Below the pieces are notes generated by a model that saw only the letters and a list, made by a program, of their open reading frames with translations, made no database searches and was not told the origin of the DNA. From assembly GCA_022360445.1 (NCBI GenBank), contig JAKSCV010000068.1:1-64000 (forward strand): a stretch of DNA of 64,000 nucleotides, given 5' to 3'. This document shows, piece after piece, positions 42,408 through 51,236 of the stretch. Both the position numbers and the translations under genes were made by a program. Origin of the DNA: Gammaproteobacteria bacterium. Its GTDB lineage: Bacteria > Pseudomonadota > Gammaproteobacteria > UBA5861. Position 1 is the first letter of the stretch, and every line of letters begins with the position of its first letter.

Positions 42408-42904
42408 TTAAGAATATACAGCGTATCGTAGTTTATGCGCGGTATTTGTATGGCCAGGCAAGGTTGCGTGAGTGCCTGTGTAACGACCCTGCCTTTCGCA
42501 GGCGGCTTCCAGCGTACTTTAATTGTCGCGTCGTTGTCTTCTAGAGAAAGATGTGTTGAGAGTAGCTCCAGTGTGTACCCGCCGGTTGACTTTTGCCCCA
42601 TATTAATAACCACCAGGTCGTCTGTCGCCAATAGGGTGCTGAATTGCTCGGTTTGCAGAGTCCGGTTTTCGGAGCCCAGTTGCGAACTGAGCGATGCCTG
42701 GAGCGTTTGAAGCTCGCCCACGGAACGCACATGATGTAGGGAGGCTGTTTGCGGCAGCGATGCACAAGCTATTGAAGGTGCAACACGGTTAATCTTAAGT
42801 GCTGGTGCTTCCGAAGCCATAGCTGTTTGCCTGGGGGTCATGCTGCAAGCGGTTGTGAGCATGCAGCATGTGATACCTAAAATGGTGAATAAAGTACGTG
42901 ACAT
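42371..42904 (-). CDS. PrcB-like lipoprotein paired with a subtilisin
   Basis: 177-residue predicted lipoprotein. The lipobox LTTAC lies at about residue 20 after a hydrophobic stretch. The C-terminal domain (about 100-177) shows VVINMGQKSTGGYTLELLS and ends in a beta strand, the PrcB_C pattern known from the subunit of the Treponema dentilisin protease complex. Its ATG overlaps the protease stop as TAATG. That coupling and the known PrcB-subtilisin association support a protease-accessory role, probably at the outer membrane. Confidence 0.82.
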   Translation of the reverse strand: MSRTLFTILGITCCMLTTACSMTPRQTAMASEAPALKINRVAPSIACASLPQTASLHHVRSVGELQTLQASLSSQLGSENRTLQTEQFSTLLATDDLVVINMGQKSTGGYTLELLSTHLSLEDNDATIKVRWKPPAKGRVVTQALTQPCLAIQIPRINYDTLYILNQDGQLLFSHKN

Positions 42905-45567
42905 TAGGGTTTCCGTTTGTAACCGGGATGAGTGTTTGGCTGCTTGGCCTTGTCTTGCCCGATTGATGCGGCTGATTCTGCCAATATCGAGGATTGGTGC
43001 TGAACACCGAAGTTCAGACCGGGTCGATCGCCGGAAATAACAATTTGGCTCACATTGTCCAGCGTGAGATAAGCTCCGCAGGATTCGCCCCGGTCGCAGA
43101 TAAGTTGGTCGTTATCAATGTCAGATCCGGCCACCAGGGTGTAAGTCCCTGCACTCACATCGGGAATAGAATAAGCATACTGGCCGTTGAATACCGCAAC
43201 ATTAGCTTGCCCAACATTGTCTCCATTTTCATCCAGCAACAGAACGTAGATAAATCCCGAACTGTTTTCAGTGCTGATGGTGCCCACTTGCATAAAGACT
43301 TTTACCGTTACTGTGTTTGCGGCAGAAGAAAATGTGACGTCGGCAGAATAAGTGCCATCGGCCAAGCCTGCTCGGTTGGCGCTCAATGTGTAGCTTCCCA
43401 GCCCATTGCCATCGACCTGCGTGTCTGACACGGTGAGCCAGGTCTGGTTCGAAACCGCCGTCACGCCGGTCAAAGCTTCTTCACCACTGTTACTGGCCAA
43501 CAGTGTTTTCGTAGACTGCAGGCTGCCGAGATTGACTGTGGCCGGGGTGACATCAAGGTGAGCCGGGAGTGTGACGCCACCTTGCACTTCGGTGACAGCT
43601 TTATAGGCATCAATCAGCCCGTGTCCAAATAGATCGTCCCGACCGGCAGTACCGAGATCCTCAGTGATCATGCTGCTGGCGATCAGGGTGTCGAGCTGGT
43701 TCGGGGTAAGTGTGGGTTCAACGGCTTTCATCAAGGCGACAACCCCCGCCATGTGAGGCGCGGCCATGGAGGTCCCTTGGTAAAAAACATAGTTGTATTG
43801 AAGGCTGTTTGAATCGTCCGCTGCGGTACTTAACACCCCGTCGGCATAGCCATCGGCATTCAAATCGACTGACGTCTCCCCACCGGGTGCAGCAATATCA
43901 ATCGCGGTGCCGTAGTTTGAGTAAGACGCTTTGCTCTTATCAAAGCCCACAGCGCTTACGGAGACGACACCATCGTAGGAGGCTGGGTATGACAGGGATG
44001 ACGTATTTTCATTACCGGCTGCGGCAATGATGATGACGCCCGCATTTCTCGCCTGGGTAATCACATCCTGATCAGCTTGAGAAAAACCGGCACCCCCGAG
44101 ACTCATATTAATAATATCGGCTTTCTGAGGCGGGAGGGTATTGGAATCATTGGCCAACTGGGCAGAGTAGAGAATGGATTGGTTAATATCGTAAGACGTG
44201 CCGCCGCCTCGGCCAAGCACACGCATGGGCATGATTTTGGATTGCCAGGCAATGCCCGCAACCCCATTGTCGTTGTTGCTGGCTGCTGCAACCGTACCGG
44301 CCACATGGGTGCCATGAAACGAGCTGGGCCGTGTGCCATCGCTGTCGCCGGGATCATCCGGGTTGCTGTCAATCCCGTCGCCATCAACGGCAATACTGGG
44401 ATCGCTGATGAAGTCGTAACCACCAATCAGCTGTCCAACCATGTCGGGGTGATTTAGCAAGACACCGGTATCAATGACGGACACGATGACATTGCTGCTG
44501 CCGGTGGTGATATCCCAAGCGTCCGGCAAATTGATTTGCGGATAATGCCATTGGTAAGCATAGTAAGTATCGTTGGGCGTGGCCAAGGCTTGCCGAATGT
44601 AGTTGGGCTCTGCGTAGAGTACGTCGACACGCTTGCGCAGTGCGCTGATGACATCCAGCGTTTCCAGTTTTAATTGTTGTTCAGCGGTTTGTCGCGCAGC
44701 CTTAAGTTTCGCTTTTTGGCTTGGTTTTTTATTCAGCCCCAATGTGGCGCGCGCGATGTTTTGTTGCCCCGCATCGCCGAGTGACATGAGCATTTGCCGT
44801 CCGGGTGTGCCAGCGAGTGGTTTTAAGCCCACGGTGGCGGCACGCGATTCTAGTGTGTGACTGGAGGTTTGTTGGGTGGTAACCCCATTTTCTTTGAATT
44901 TAACAATCACCTCGCCCGGGACAAAGTCAGCATCTGTTGTTAAGGCAGGGGCTGATGAAGGCGCTTGTCCGATAGCGAGCGTATAGTTAGAGGCACCATC
45001 CCAGGCGCACACTTCAATGAAATAGTTACCGTTCTCAGACACTGTGATGGTTTCCAGTTCACCTTCGGTGACGGATTTGCCAACCAGCCCATTGCCAAGT
45101 TCGGCCTCAAAGTCGCATGACACATAGCAGCTTTCCGTACACGTGCCTTCATAGAGGTACAGATCGGCATCCCCGAGATCGGTATCGGCGACTGTTAGAT
45201 TGATCGATTGTCCAGCCAGTAGCGAGGCGGCAAAACGGTCGGAGATATCGCCTGAACTCATCGAGCGACCTGATTCACCCGAGTTTGGTTGATTGACGTA
45301 ACCGCCCAGTGTGGCAGGATTGGGTATGGATTGCGCTGCACTGAATGTATCGTTAGCTGTGTAGTCGGCTAACGGGTCGTTGACGTCTGAGTCTGCCACA
45401 TCACTGGCGCCAGCATTGATGGTTCCGCTGAGGGTATATGTCTCGTTTTCTACGGGTTCTTCATCGTCATCCCCGCCGCTACTACAAGCTGATACAACGG
45501 TTAAGAGTAATGTGAAAAACAACCATGTGATAGAACGATAGAGTTTGTTGAGAAAAACAGTTTCCAT
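42904..45567 (-). CDS. S8 (subtilisin) family serine protease lipoprotein
   Basis: 887-residue exported protease; the start at 45567 (METVFLNKLYRS) leads directly into the signal peptide. The lipobox VSAC is followed by SSGGDDDEE. Domains in order: pre-peptidase C-terminal-type beta domain (about 50-200), a propeptide-like segment (FVPGEVIVKFKENG), then the S8 domain with Asp366 (VIDTGV), His421 (GTHVAG) and Ser600 (GTSMAAPHMAG), all intact, and a C-terminal Ig-like beta region to 887. The acidic residues after the lipid Cys suggest surface or outer-membrane retention. It is coupled to the PrcB-like gene. Confidence 0.92.
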   Translation of the reverse strand: METVFLNKLYRSITWLFFTLLLTVVSACSSGGDDDEEPVENETYTLSGTINAGASDVADSDVNDPLADYTANDTFSAAQSIPNPATLGGYVNQPNSGESGRSMSSGDISDRFAASLLAGQSINLTVADTDLGDADLYLYEGTCTESCYVSCDFEAELGNGLVGKSVTEGELETITVSENGNYFIEVCAWDGASNYTLAIGQAPSSAPALTTDADFVPGEVIVKFKENGVTTQQTSSHTLESRAATVGLKPLAGTPGRQMLMSLGDAGQQNIARATLGLNKKPSQKAKLKAARQTAEQQLKLETLDVISALRKRVDVLYAEPNYIRQALATPNDTYYAYQWHYPQINLPDAWDITTGSSNVIVSVIDTGVLLNHPDMVGQLIGGYDFISDPSIAVDGDGIDSNPDDPGDSDGTRPSSFHGTHVAGTVAAASNNDNGVAGIAWQSKIMPMRVLGRGGGTSYDINQSILYSAQLANDSNTLPPQKADIINMSLGGAGFSQADQDVITQARNAGVIIIAAAGNENTSSLSYPASYDGVVSVSAVGFDKSKASYSNYGTAIDIAAPGGETSVDLNADGYADGVLSTAADDSNSLQYNYVFYQGTSMAAPHMAGVVALMKAVEPTLTPNQLDTLIASSMITEDLGTAGRDDLFGHGLIDAYKAVTEVQGGVTLPAHLDVTPATVNLGSLQSTKTLLASNSGEEALTGVTAVSNQTWLTVSDTQVDGNGLGSYTLSANRAGLADGTYSADVTFSSAANTVTVKVFMQVGTISTENSSGFIYVLLLDENGDNVGQANVAVFNGQYAYSIPDVSAGTYTLVAGSDIDNDQLICDRGESCGAYLTLDNVSQIVISGDRPGLNFGVQHQSSILAESAASIGQDKAKQPNTHPGYKRKP

Positions 45568-45853
45568 TATTGAGTCCCTGATCCTGGTTGGTGGGCCGGC
45601 AGTTGATGCCTTCATTATCTGCCGGTAATTTAACAAGAATGTGTACTGGTGAATAGCTCCCGAGGCGATGTTATTCACAAAACAGCTATCACAAATAAAG
45701 AGGGGTAGGAACTGTGTGCACTCGCCAAGCGTAATTTTACGAATATACCTCTGTGATTTTCTTTGATAGAGTCCCGGATTTAGATGCGCTTAAGACAGTT
45801 CTGCTGTGTCATGTTGGCAATTTTATGCACGCAGCGCGTAAAAAGAAGGGGAG

Positions 45854-46372
45854 ATGATGTTTGATTTGGAAGCGGTAAGCGCACAATGGCTTGGGTTTAC
45901 AACTGAAAAAATGACGGCGAAATACCCTGTCGAACATGAGCCTATTCGGCGGCACTGTCAAATGGTTGGTAACACCAATCCCCTGTATTTGGAACCGGGA
46001 TACGTGGAAAAGACACCGTGCCCGCCCACAGCTATTCCCATTTTTGCATTGTCAGGTAGGCTGCCCCCCGATCCCAAACCAAGAACAACTGTTCTGGATA
46101 TCGGGTTGCCAGTGATGGGGCAAGGGTTTACTAATATGAGTCGAGAGCAGGAGTATCTGAAGCCGGTTTATGTGGGGGATCACCTGGCCATGCAGATGCG
46201 CATCATTGAGCTGTATCAGAAACCCACACGGCTGGACCCTGATTCACTTTGGATTGTGACAGAAGACTTGATTACCAATCAGAATGATGAACTGGTTTGC
46301 CTGGTACGCAACACGCTCTTGAACTTTCGAACAGATGAAGAATGGACGGCCACAGGAGTCACAAAGCCATGA
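45854..46372 (+). CDS. FAS1-like/MaoC N-terminal dehydratase domain protein
   Basis: 172-residue hot-dog-fold protein of the MaoC N-terminal type. It contains HCQMVGNTNPLYLEPGYVEKTPCPPTAIP and a strand pattern typical of the hydratase 2 non-catalytic half. It overlaps the next MaoC gene by four bases (ATGA), so the two probably form a heterodimeric enoyl-CoA hydratase, as in actinobacterial and some proteobacterial systems. An AAGGGGAG site precedes ATG 45854. Confidence 0.87.
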   Translation: MMFDLEAVSAQWLGFTTEKMTAKYPVEHEPIRRHCQMVGNTNPLYLEPGYVEKTPCPPTAIPIFALSGRLPPDPKPRTTVLDIGLPVMGQGFTNMSREQEYLKPVYVGDHLAMQMRIIELYQKPTRLDPDSLWIVTEDLITNQNDELVCLVRNTLLNFRTDEEWTATGVTKP

Positions 46373-46809
46373 GTTGCCAACGATATTGGGAAAGGGTCGA
46401 AGTGGGTGAAGACATTCCTGAGTACTCGTTAGAAGTTACGCCAACATTAATTGCTGACCAAGTTTCAGGTTCGCAGGATTATAATCTCATGCATCATGAC
46501 CGAGCGTTTGCGCAATCCCAGGGCGCACCGGATATGTATCTCAATACCGGATTCATTGAAGCCATGTTATGCCGTTTGGTAACCGACTGGATGGGGGATT
46601 CCGGTACTCTCAAGAAATTGGGCATCCAAATGCGCCGTTTCAACACGTTTGGCGATAAGCTCACCATTAAAGGAAAAGTGACACATAAAGGCATGAACGC
46701 CGGCGAACACCTGGTTTATTGTGATGTTTGGGTGGAGAGCGATCGTGAAGGGGTCACAGTTCCCGGGAAGGCAACGATCAGCCTGCCCAACAACCCATCA
46801 AATCATTAG
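46369..46809 (+). CDS. MaoC-like dehydratase subunit
   Basis: 146-residue hot-dog-fold protein. Catalytic-type residues of the R-specific hydratase motif are visible as SGSQDYNLMHHDRAFAQSQGAPDMYLNTGF, with Asp and His in the expected order. The start at 46369 overlaps the previous stop. Together with the upstream half it should hydrate an enoyl-CoA, possibly one that is bulky, since split MaoC pairs often act on steroid or branched acyl-CoAs. Confidence 0.88.
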   Translation: MSCQRYWERVEVGEDIPEYSLEVTPTLIADQVSGSQDYNLMHHDRAFAQSQGAPDMYLNTGFIEAMLCRLVTDWMGDSGTLKKLGIQMRRFNTFGDKLTIKGKVTHKGMNAGEHLVYCDVWVESDREGVTVPGKATISLPNNPSNH

Positions 46810-46823
46810 TTATGGAGTGAAAT

Positions 46824-47630
46824 GTGGCACATAAAAATCCAGAGTTTCAACCGCTCAAAGTAGAAGCATGCGATACGCGTGAGGAGGGTGTTTTTGTTCG
46901 AGGTTATCCACAAACACAGATCTGCGGGAATTTGACATACACCGAAAGCTTTTTCCTCACAACCCGGGGCCGGCTGCCAAATTCGGCAGAAACCAAAGTG
47001 CTGGATGCCGTACTCAACGGCATGATCGGCTACACGTACTGGAGTATTGGCCGTACCATCGTCAGCGCAAACCCCAAGCCCTTTCCTGCATTCATGGGGA
47101 CGTTTTTGGCCGGAGGTGAGTACACCATCTTTCCACAACATTGCGCAGAGGAAATTCTACGCTGGGAGAAGATGCTGGAGACCGGAATGAGTATGGACGA
47201 AGTGGCTACTCAGGTCGTTGCGGATTACGACAAAAATAAGACCCGCATGCCCGGTGTTGGCCACCCCTTGTTCACAGAGATTGATCCACGATCTGAGGCG
47301 GTACGCAAAGTTGCCGAGGAACAGGGTTTTGTCAGCCTAAAAACACAACTGTATGAAGCCGTACACGCAAAATATATTGAACACCCAAAACGCAAAGATC
47401 TTTGTATTAATATTGATGGACGTTTTGCTTGCACATTGCTGGAGCTAGGCTTTGAACCACCAGAAATTTCCATTATCGCTATGTTATCGTTAGCCCCTGG
47501 CGTGTTGGCAGACATCATGGAGCAAATGCGGCAGAAACCTTCGTTGCAATTGATGGTCGGTCTGCCTTACGAATACGTTGGGGAAAACGATCGCGACTTG
47601 CCGAATGAGTTTCTGAGCAGAGATGCATAG
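46824..47630 (+). CDS. Citrate synthase-fold protein (citryl-CoA lyase-like)
   Basis: 268-residue protein that begins at GTG 46824, with TGGAGTGA upstream. It has only the core of the citrate synthase fold. Catalytic residues appear in VGHPLFTEIDPRSE (His of the GHxxY/F-DPR motif, about 148) and INIDGRFA (Asp), both in the order of citrate synthase, while the N-terminal region is reduced. It sits inside a beta-oxidation operon rather than with TCA genes. A retro-Claisen cleavage or condensation on an acyl-CoA intermediate is the likely type of reaction; the substrate is unknown. Confidence 0.85.
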   Translation: MAHKNPEFQPLKVEACDTREEGVFVRGYPQTQICGNLTYTESFFLTTRGRLPNSAETKVLDAVLNGMIGYTYWSIGRTIVSANPKPFPAFMGTFLAGGEYTIFPQHCAEEILRWEKMLETGMSMDEVATQVVADYDKNKTRMPGVGHPLFTEIDPRSEAVRKVAEEQGFVSLKTQLYEAVHAKYIEHPKRKDLCINIDGRFACTLLELGFEPPEISIIAMLSLAPGVLADIMEQMRQKPSLQLMVGLPYEYVGENDRDLPNEFLSRDA

Positions 47631-47690
47631 TGCATAAAATCGGGCAGCCGATCGTAATTCAGTTTCATTTTGAAAATCAGGAGTAATGTA

Positions 47691-48902
47691 ATGACAACAG
47701 AAGCCTATATCTATGATGCGGTGAGAACCCCCAGAGGTAAGGGTAAATCTGGCGGGGCACTGAATGAAGTGAAGCCGGTTTCACTTGTAACGACATTAAT
47801 GCATGCCCTCACAGACAGAAATTCAGAGTTGGATACGGCAGGCATTGACGATGTCGTGCTTGGCTGTGTGACACCCATTGGTGATCAAGGAGCTGATATT
47901 GCCAAAACAGCGACGCTGGCGGCTGATTGGGACATCAAAGTAGCCGGTGTGCAGATGAACCGTTTTTGTGCTTCAGGCTTGGAAGCTGTCAACATGGGTG
48001 CGATGAAAATTCGCTCAGGTTGGGAAGACCTGGTCGTCGCCGGTGGTGTCGAGTCCATGTCGCGTGTGCCGATGGGGTCAGACGGTGGTGCATGGGCGCT
48101 GGATCCTGAAACGAACCTTCACACAGGCTTCGTGCCGCAAGGCGTAGGGGCTGATCTGATTGCCACATTAGAAGGTTTTAGCCGGACGGATGTTGATGAA
48201 TTTGCCTGTGTTTCACAGGAGCGTGCTGCTGCCGCACGAGCAGAAGGTCTCTTCAATAAATCCATCATTCCTGTAAAAGATGATGTCGGTCTTACGATTC
48301 TGGCTGAAGATGAGTTCATTCGCCCAGGCACCACAGTGGAAGGTCTGGGGCAACTCAAACCTTCTTTTCAAATTCCTGGAAAAATGGGCTATGACAGTGT
48401 CGCTCTCCAAAAATACCACTGGATCGAACAGATCGAACATGTTCATACCCCGGGCAACAGCTCAGGGATTGTTGACGGAGCATCGCTGGTCCTGATCGGT
48501 AATGAGGCCGCTGGAAAACGCCACGGACTAACACCTAGAGCACGCATTGTAGCGACCGCCGTGACCTCAACAGACCCCACTATTATGTTGACGGGGCCTG
48601 CGCCTGCGACAGAAAAAGTGCTGGCCAAGGCGGGCATGTCTCTCGATGATATTGATTTGTTCGAAGTCAACGAAGCATTCGCGTCAGTTGTTATGAAGTT
48701 CATGAAAGAAACGGGCGTTCCACATGAGAAAATTAACGTCAACGGCGGAGCCATTGCCATGGGACACCCCTTGGGTGCCACAGGCGGCATGATTGTCGGC
48801 ACACTGGTTGATGAATTGGAGCGACGTGATCTTAAACGGGGGCTTGTAACCCTGTGCGTAGGTGGCGGAATGGGTATTGCCACCATTATCGAACGCGTAT
48901 AA
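47691..48902 (+). CDS. Acetyl-CoA C-acyltransferase (thiolase)
   Basis: 403-residue thiolase that cleaves 3-ketoacyl-CoA to acetyl-CoA. All catalytic elements are present: nucleophilic Cys in [12 protein letters not shown] (about 91), NEAFA (about 325), His in [15 protein letters not shown] (about 355) and the general-base Cys in TLCVGGGMG (about 388). The start at 47691 has AGGAGTA just upstream. It is followed by a FadJ-type gene 34 bases later, as in fadAB operons. Confidence 0.95.
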   Translation: MTTEAYIYDAVRTPRGKGKSGGALNEVKPVSLVTTLMHALTDRNSELDTAGIDDVVLGCVTPIGDQGADIAKTATLAADWDIKVAGVQMNRFCASGLEAVNMGAMKIRSGWEDLVVAGGVESMSRVPMGSDGGAWALDPETNLHTGFVPQGVGADLIATLEGFSRTDVDEFACVSQERAAAARAEGLFNKSIIPVKDDVGLTILAEDEFIRPGTTVEGLGQLKPSFQIPGKMGYDSVALQKYHWIEQIEHVHTPGNSSGIVDGASLVLIGNEAAGKRHGLTPRARIVATAVTSTDPTIMLTGPAPATEKVLAKAGMSLDDIDLFEVNEAFASVVMKFMKETGVPHEKINVNGGAIAMGHPLGATGGMIVGTLVDELERRDLKRGLVTLCVGGGMGIATIIERV

Positions 48903-48936
48903 GTCGCAGCCAGGCTAACATTTAGAGAGAAGAATC

Positions 48937-51087
48937 ATGACAGAATCAGCAATTCGATACGAAAAAGACAATCAAAATATCGTCACACTCATCCTCGACG
49001 ACCCCAATCAATCCGCAAACACCATGAATGCTGCCTACAAAGCGGCTATGAGCGATGTCATAACCCGCTTGGAAGCCGAAAAGGAGCAGATTGCCGGTGT
49101 TTTGATCACCTCGGCCAAAAAAACGTTCTTCGCTGGCGGGGATCTGAACGATTTAATCCAGGTGACAGAAGACGATGCCGAAGCCTTCATGGATGATGTC
49201 ACAAAACTCAAAGAGACACTGAGGCGCCTGGAAACCCTGGGCGTTCCTGTTGTCGCCTGCATCAATGGTGCGGCCATGGGAGGTGGTTTGGAAATCGCCT
49301 TGGCAGCTCATCACCGCATTATCCTTGATGACCCGCGTATTCCTCTTGGTTTGCCGGAAGTTACCCTGGGGCTTTTACCAGGCGCAGGGGGTGTTGTTCG
49401 AGTTGTACGCATGCTTGGTCTGGAAAAAGCGTTGCCCTTCTTAATGGAAGGGCAGCAGCTGAACCCACAAAAAGCACTAAAAATGGGCATTGTCGACGAG
49501 TTGGCCAGCAGTGCTGAAGACATGCTTGAAAAAGGGCGCGCCTGGATCGCCTCCAACCCGGATACTCAGCAACCCTGGGATAGCAAAGGTTATCGGATTC
49601 CCGGAGGGGACCCCAGCTCACCCAAAGTTGCCCAAATGTTGGCGATCGCCCCTGCCATGTTGCGAGACAAAACGAAGGGCTGCTATCCCGCACCGGAAGC
49701 CATCATGTGTGCCGCAGTTGAGGGTGCACAGGTGGATTTTGATACGGCGCTGCGTATTGAAAGCCGTTATTTCATCCAGCTGGCAACCGGCCAGGTGGCT
49801 AAAAATATGATCTCCGCTTTCTTTTTTCAGCTGCAGGAAATTAAAAAAGGCGCGTCACGTCCGGCAGGTTACAAACCTTGGCAGCCCAGCAAAGTAGGGG
49901 TGTTGGGTGCTGGAATGATGGGATCTGGCATTGCCTGGTCTTGCGCAAACAGTGGTATTGATGTTGTGCTGAAAGATGTCTCTTTGGCAAGTGCAGAGAA
50001 AGGTAAAGCCTATTCCGCCTCACTGTTAGAAAAGCGTGTGGCTAAAGGTCGGATGGATCAGGCGAAAGCGGAGGCTATTCTCAGCCGTATTACGCCGACA
50101 GAAAGCGCCGAAGACCTTGCCGGTTGTGACATGATCATCGAAGCAGTTTTTGAAGACCGCGAACTCAAAGCGAATGTCACAAAAGAGGCCGAATCGCAGG
50201 TGCAAACCGGGGCGTTAATGTGTTCCAACACCTCAACATTGCCGATTACAGGCCTGGCGACGGCGAGTGAGAAGCCCGAAAATTTTATTGGACTTCACTT
50301 CTTTTCGCCGGTAGACAAAATGCCCTTGGTTGAAATTATCCGAGGCGAAAAAACCAGTGACGAAACTCTGGCCAAAGCTTTTGACTTTGTGCTTCGCATT
50401 AAGAAAACACCGATCGTCGTTAATGACAGCCGTGGATTCTTTACCAGCCGTGTGTTTGGTACCTTCGCAATGGAAGGTGTGGCCATGCTGGGCGAACAGA
50501 TCGACCCGAACACAATCGAAAAAGCGGCTTTGCTGGCCGGTATGCCGGTTGGTCCACTCGCTGTCGTTGATGAAGTCACGCTGAGTTTGTCACGTAATAT
50601 TCGCATGCAAACAATGAAAGACCTAGCAGCTGAAGGTAAAGCTTACGTGCCGCACCCGGCTGATGCGATTATTGACAAAATGGTCACCGAGTTTGGGCGT
50701 GAATCAAAAGTCAGTGGCAAAGGCTTTTACGACTACCCAGAAGGTCAACCCAAGCGTTTGTGGCCGGGCCTTAAAGAGCACTTTGGTGGTGATGCTCACG
50801 ATGTGCCGATGCAGGATCTGAAAGACCGGATTTTATTCATCCAGGCCATTGAAGCCGTCAAATGTGTCGAAGAAGGTGTTTTGAACTCTGCAACCGATGC
50901 CAATATTGGTTCCATTTTTGGCATCGGTATGCCTGCCTGGACGGGCGGGGTACTGCAGTTTATTAATGGCTATGGGCTGTCGGCCTTTGTTGCCCGCACC
51001 AAAGCGCTTGCCGGAAAATATGGCGATCGTTTCCAACCGCCAGCGTTACTGGTTAAAAAAGCAGAAGCAGGCGAAAAGTTCGAATAA
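48937..51087 (+). CDS. Bifunctional enoyl-CoA hydratase/3-hydroxyacyl-CoA dehydrogenase (FadJ/FadB type)
   Basis: 716-residue multienzyme protein. The N-terminal crotonase domain keeps both catalytic glutamates (GGGLEIALAAH and GLPEVTLGLLPGAGG). The dehydrogenase domain carries the NAD-binding motif VGVLGAGMMGSGIAW near residue 320 and the catalytic-type HFFSPVDKMPLVEI near 450. It should hydrate enoyl-CoA and oxidise 3-hydroxyacyl-CoA. The operon from MaoC pair to this gene therefore contains two alternative hydratases, suggesting more than one substrate shape. Confidence 0.95.
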   Translation: MTESAIRYEKDNQNIVTLILDDPNQSANTMNAAYKAAMSDVITRLEAEKEQIAGVLITSAKKTFFAGGDLNDLIQVTEDDAEAFMDDVTKLKETLRRLETLGVPVVACINGAAMGGGLEIALAAHHRIILDDPRIPLGLPEVTLGLLPGAGGVVRVVRMLGLEKALPFLMEGQQLNPQKALKMGIVDELASSAEDMLEKGRAWIASNPDTQQPWDSKGYRIPGGDPSSPKVAQMLAIAPAMLRDKTKGCYPAPEAIMCAAVEGAQVDFDTALRIESRYFIQLATGQVAKNMISAFFFQLQEIKKGASRPAGYKPWQPSKVGVLGAGMMGSGIAWSCANSGIDVVLKDVSLASAEKGKAYSASLLEKRVAKGRMDQAKAEAILSRITPTESAEDLAGCDMIIEAVFEDRELKANVTKEAESQVQTGALMCSNTSTLPITGLATASEKPENFIGLHFFSPVDKMPLVEIIRGEKTSDETLAKAFDFVLRIKKTPIVVNDSRGFFTSRVFGTFAMEGVAMLGEQIDPNTIEKAALLAGMPVGPLAVVDEVTLSLSRNIRMQTMKDLAAEGKAYVPHPADAIIDKMVTEFGRESKVSGKGFYDYPEGQPKRLWPGLKEHFGGDAHDVPMQDLKDRILFIQAIEAVKCVEEGVLNSATDANIGSIFGIGMPAWTGGVLQFINGYGLSAFVARTKALAGKYGDRFQPPALLVKKAEAGEKFE

Positions 51088-51133
51088 GTCTGCCTTCACT
51101 CGCGAGTCCTTTTTGGGTTCGTTTGCAATATTG

Positions 51134-51180
51134 AGGCGGTTTGTTGCTGGAGTGGACTCCAGGGCAGGCCGCCTTTTTGT
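51134..51180 (+). terminator. Rho-independent terminator after the beta-oxidation operon
   Basis: Outer stem AGGCGG (51134-51139) with CCGCCT (51169-51174) encloses an inner stem CTGGAGT/ACTCCAG (51147-51162). A five-T run follows. A TATAAT sequence at 51182-51187 may be the -10 of the mutL promoter, although no good -35 is visible. Confidence 0.85.
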
Positions 51181-51236
51181 TTATAATAAGGGCCTCTAAT
51201 CGCAAACAGGTCACTGAGTGGCCTGATTGAATTGAT

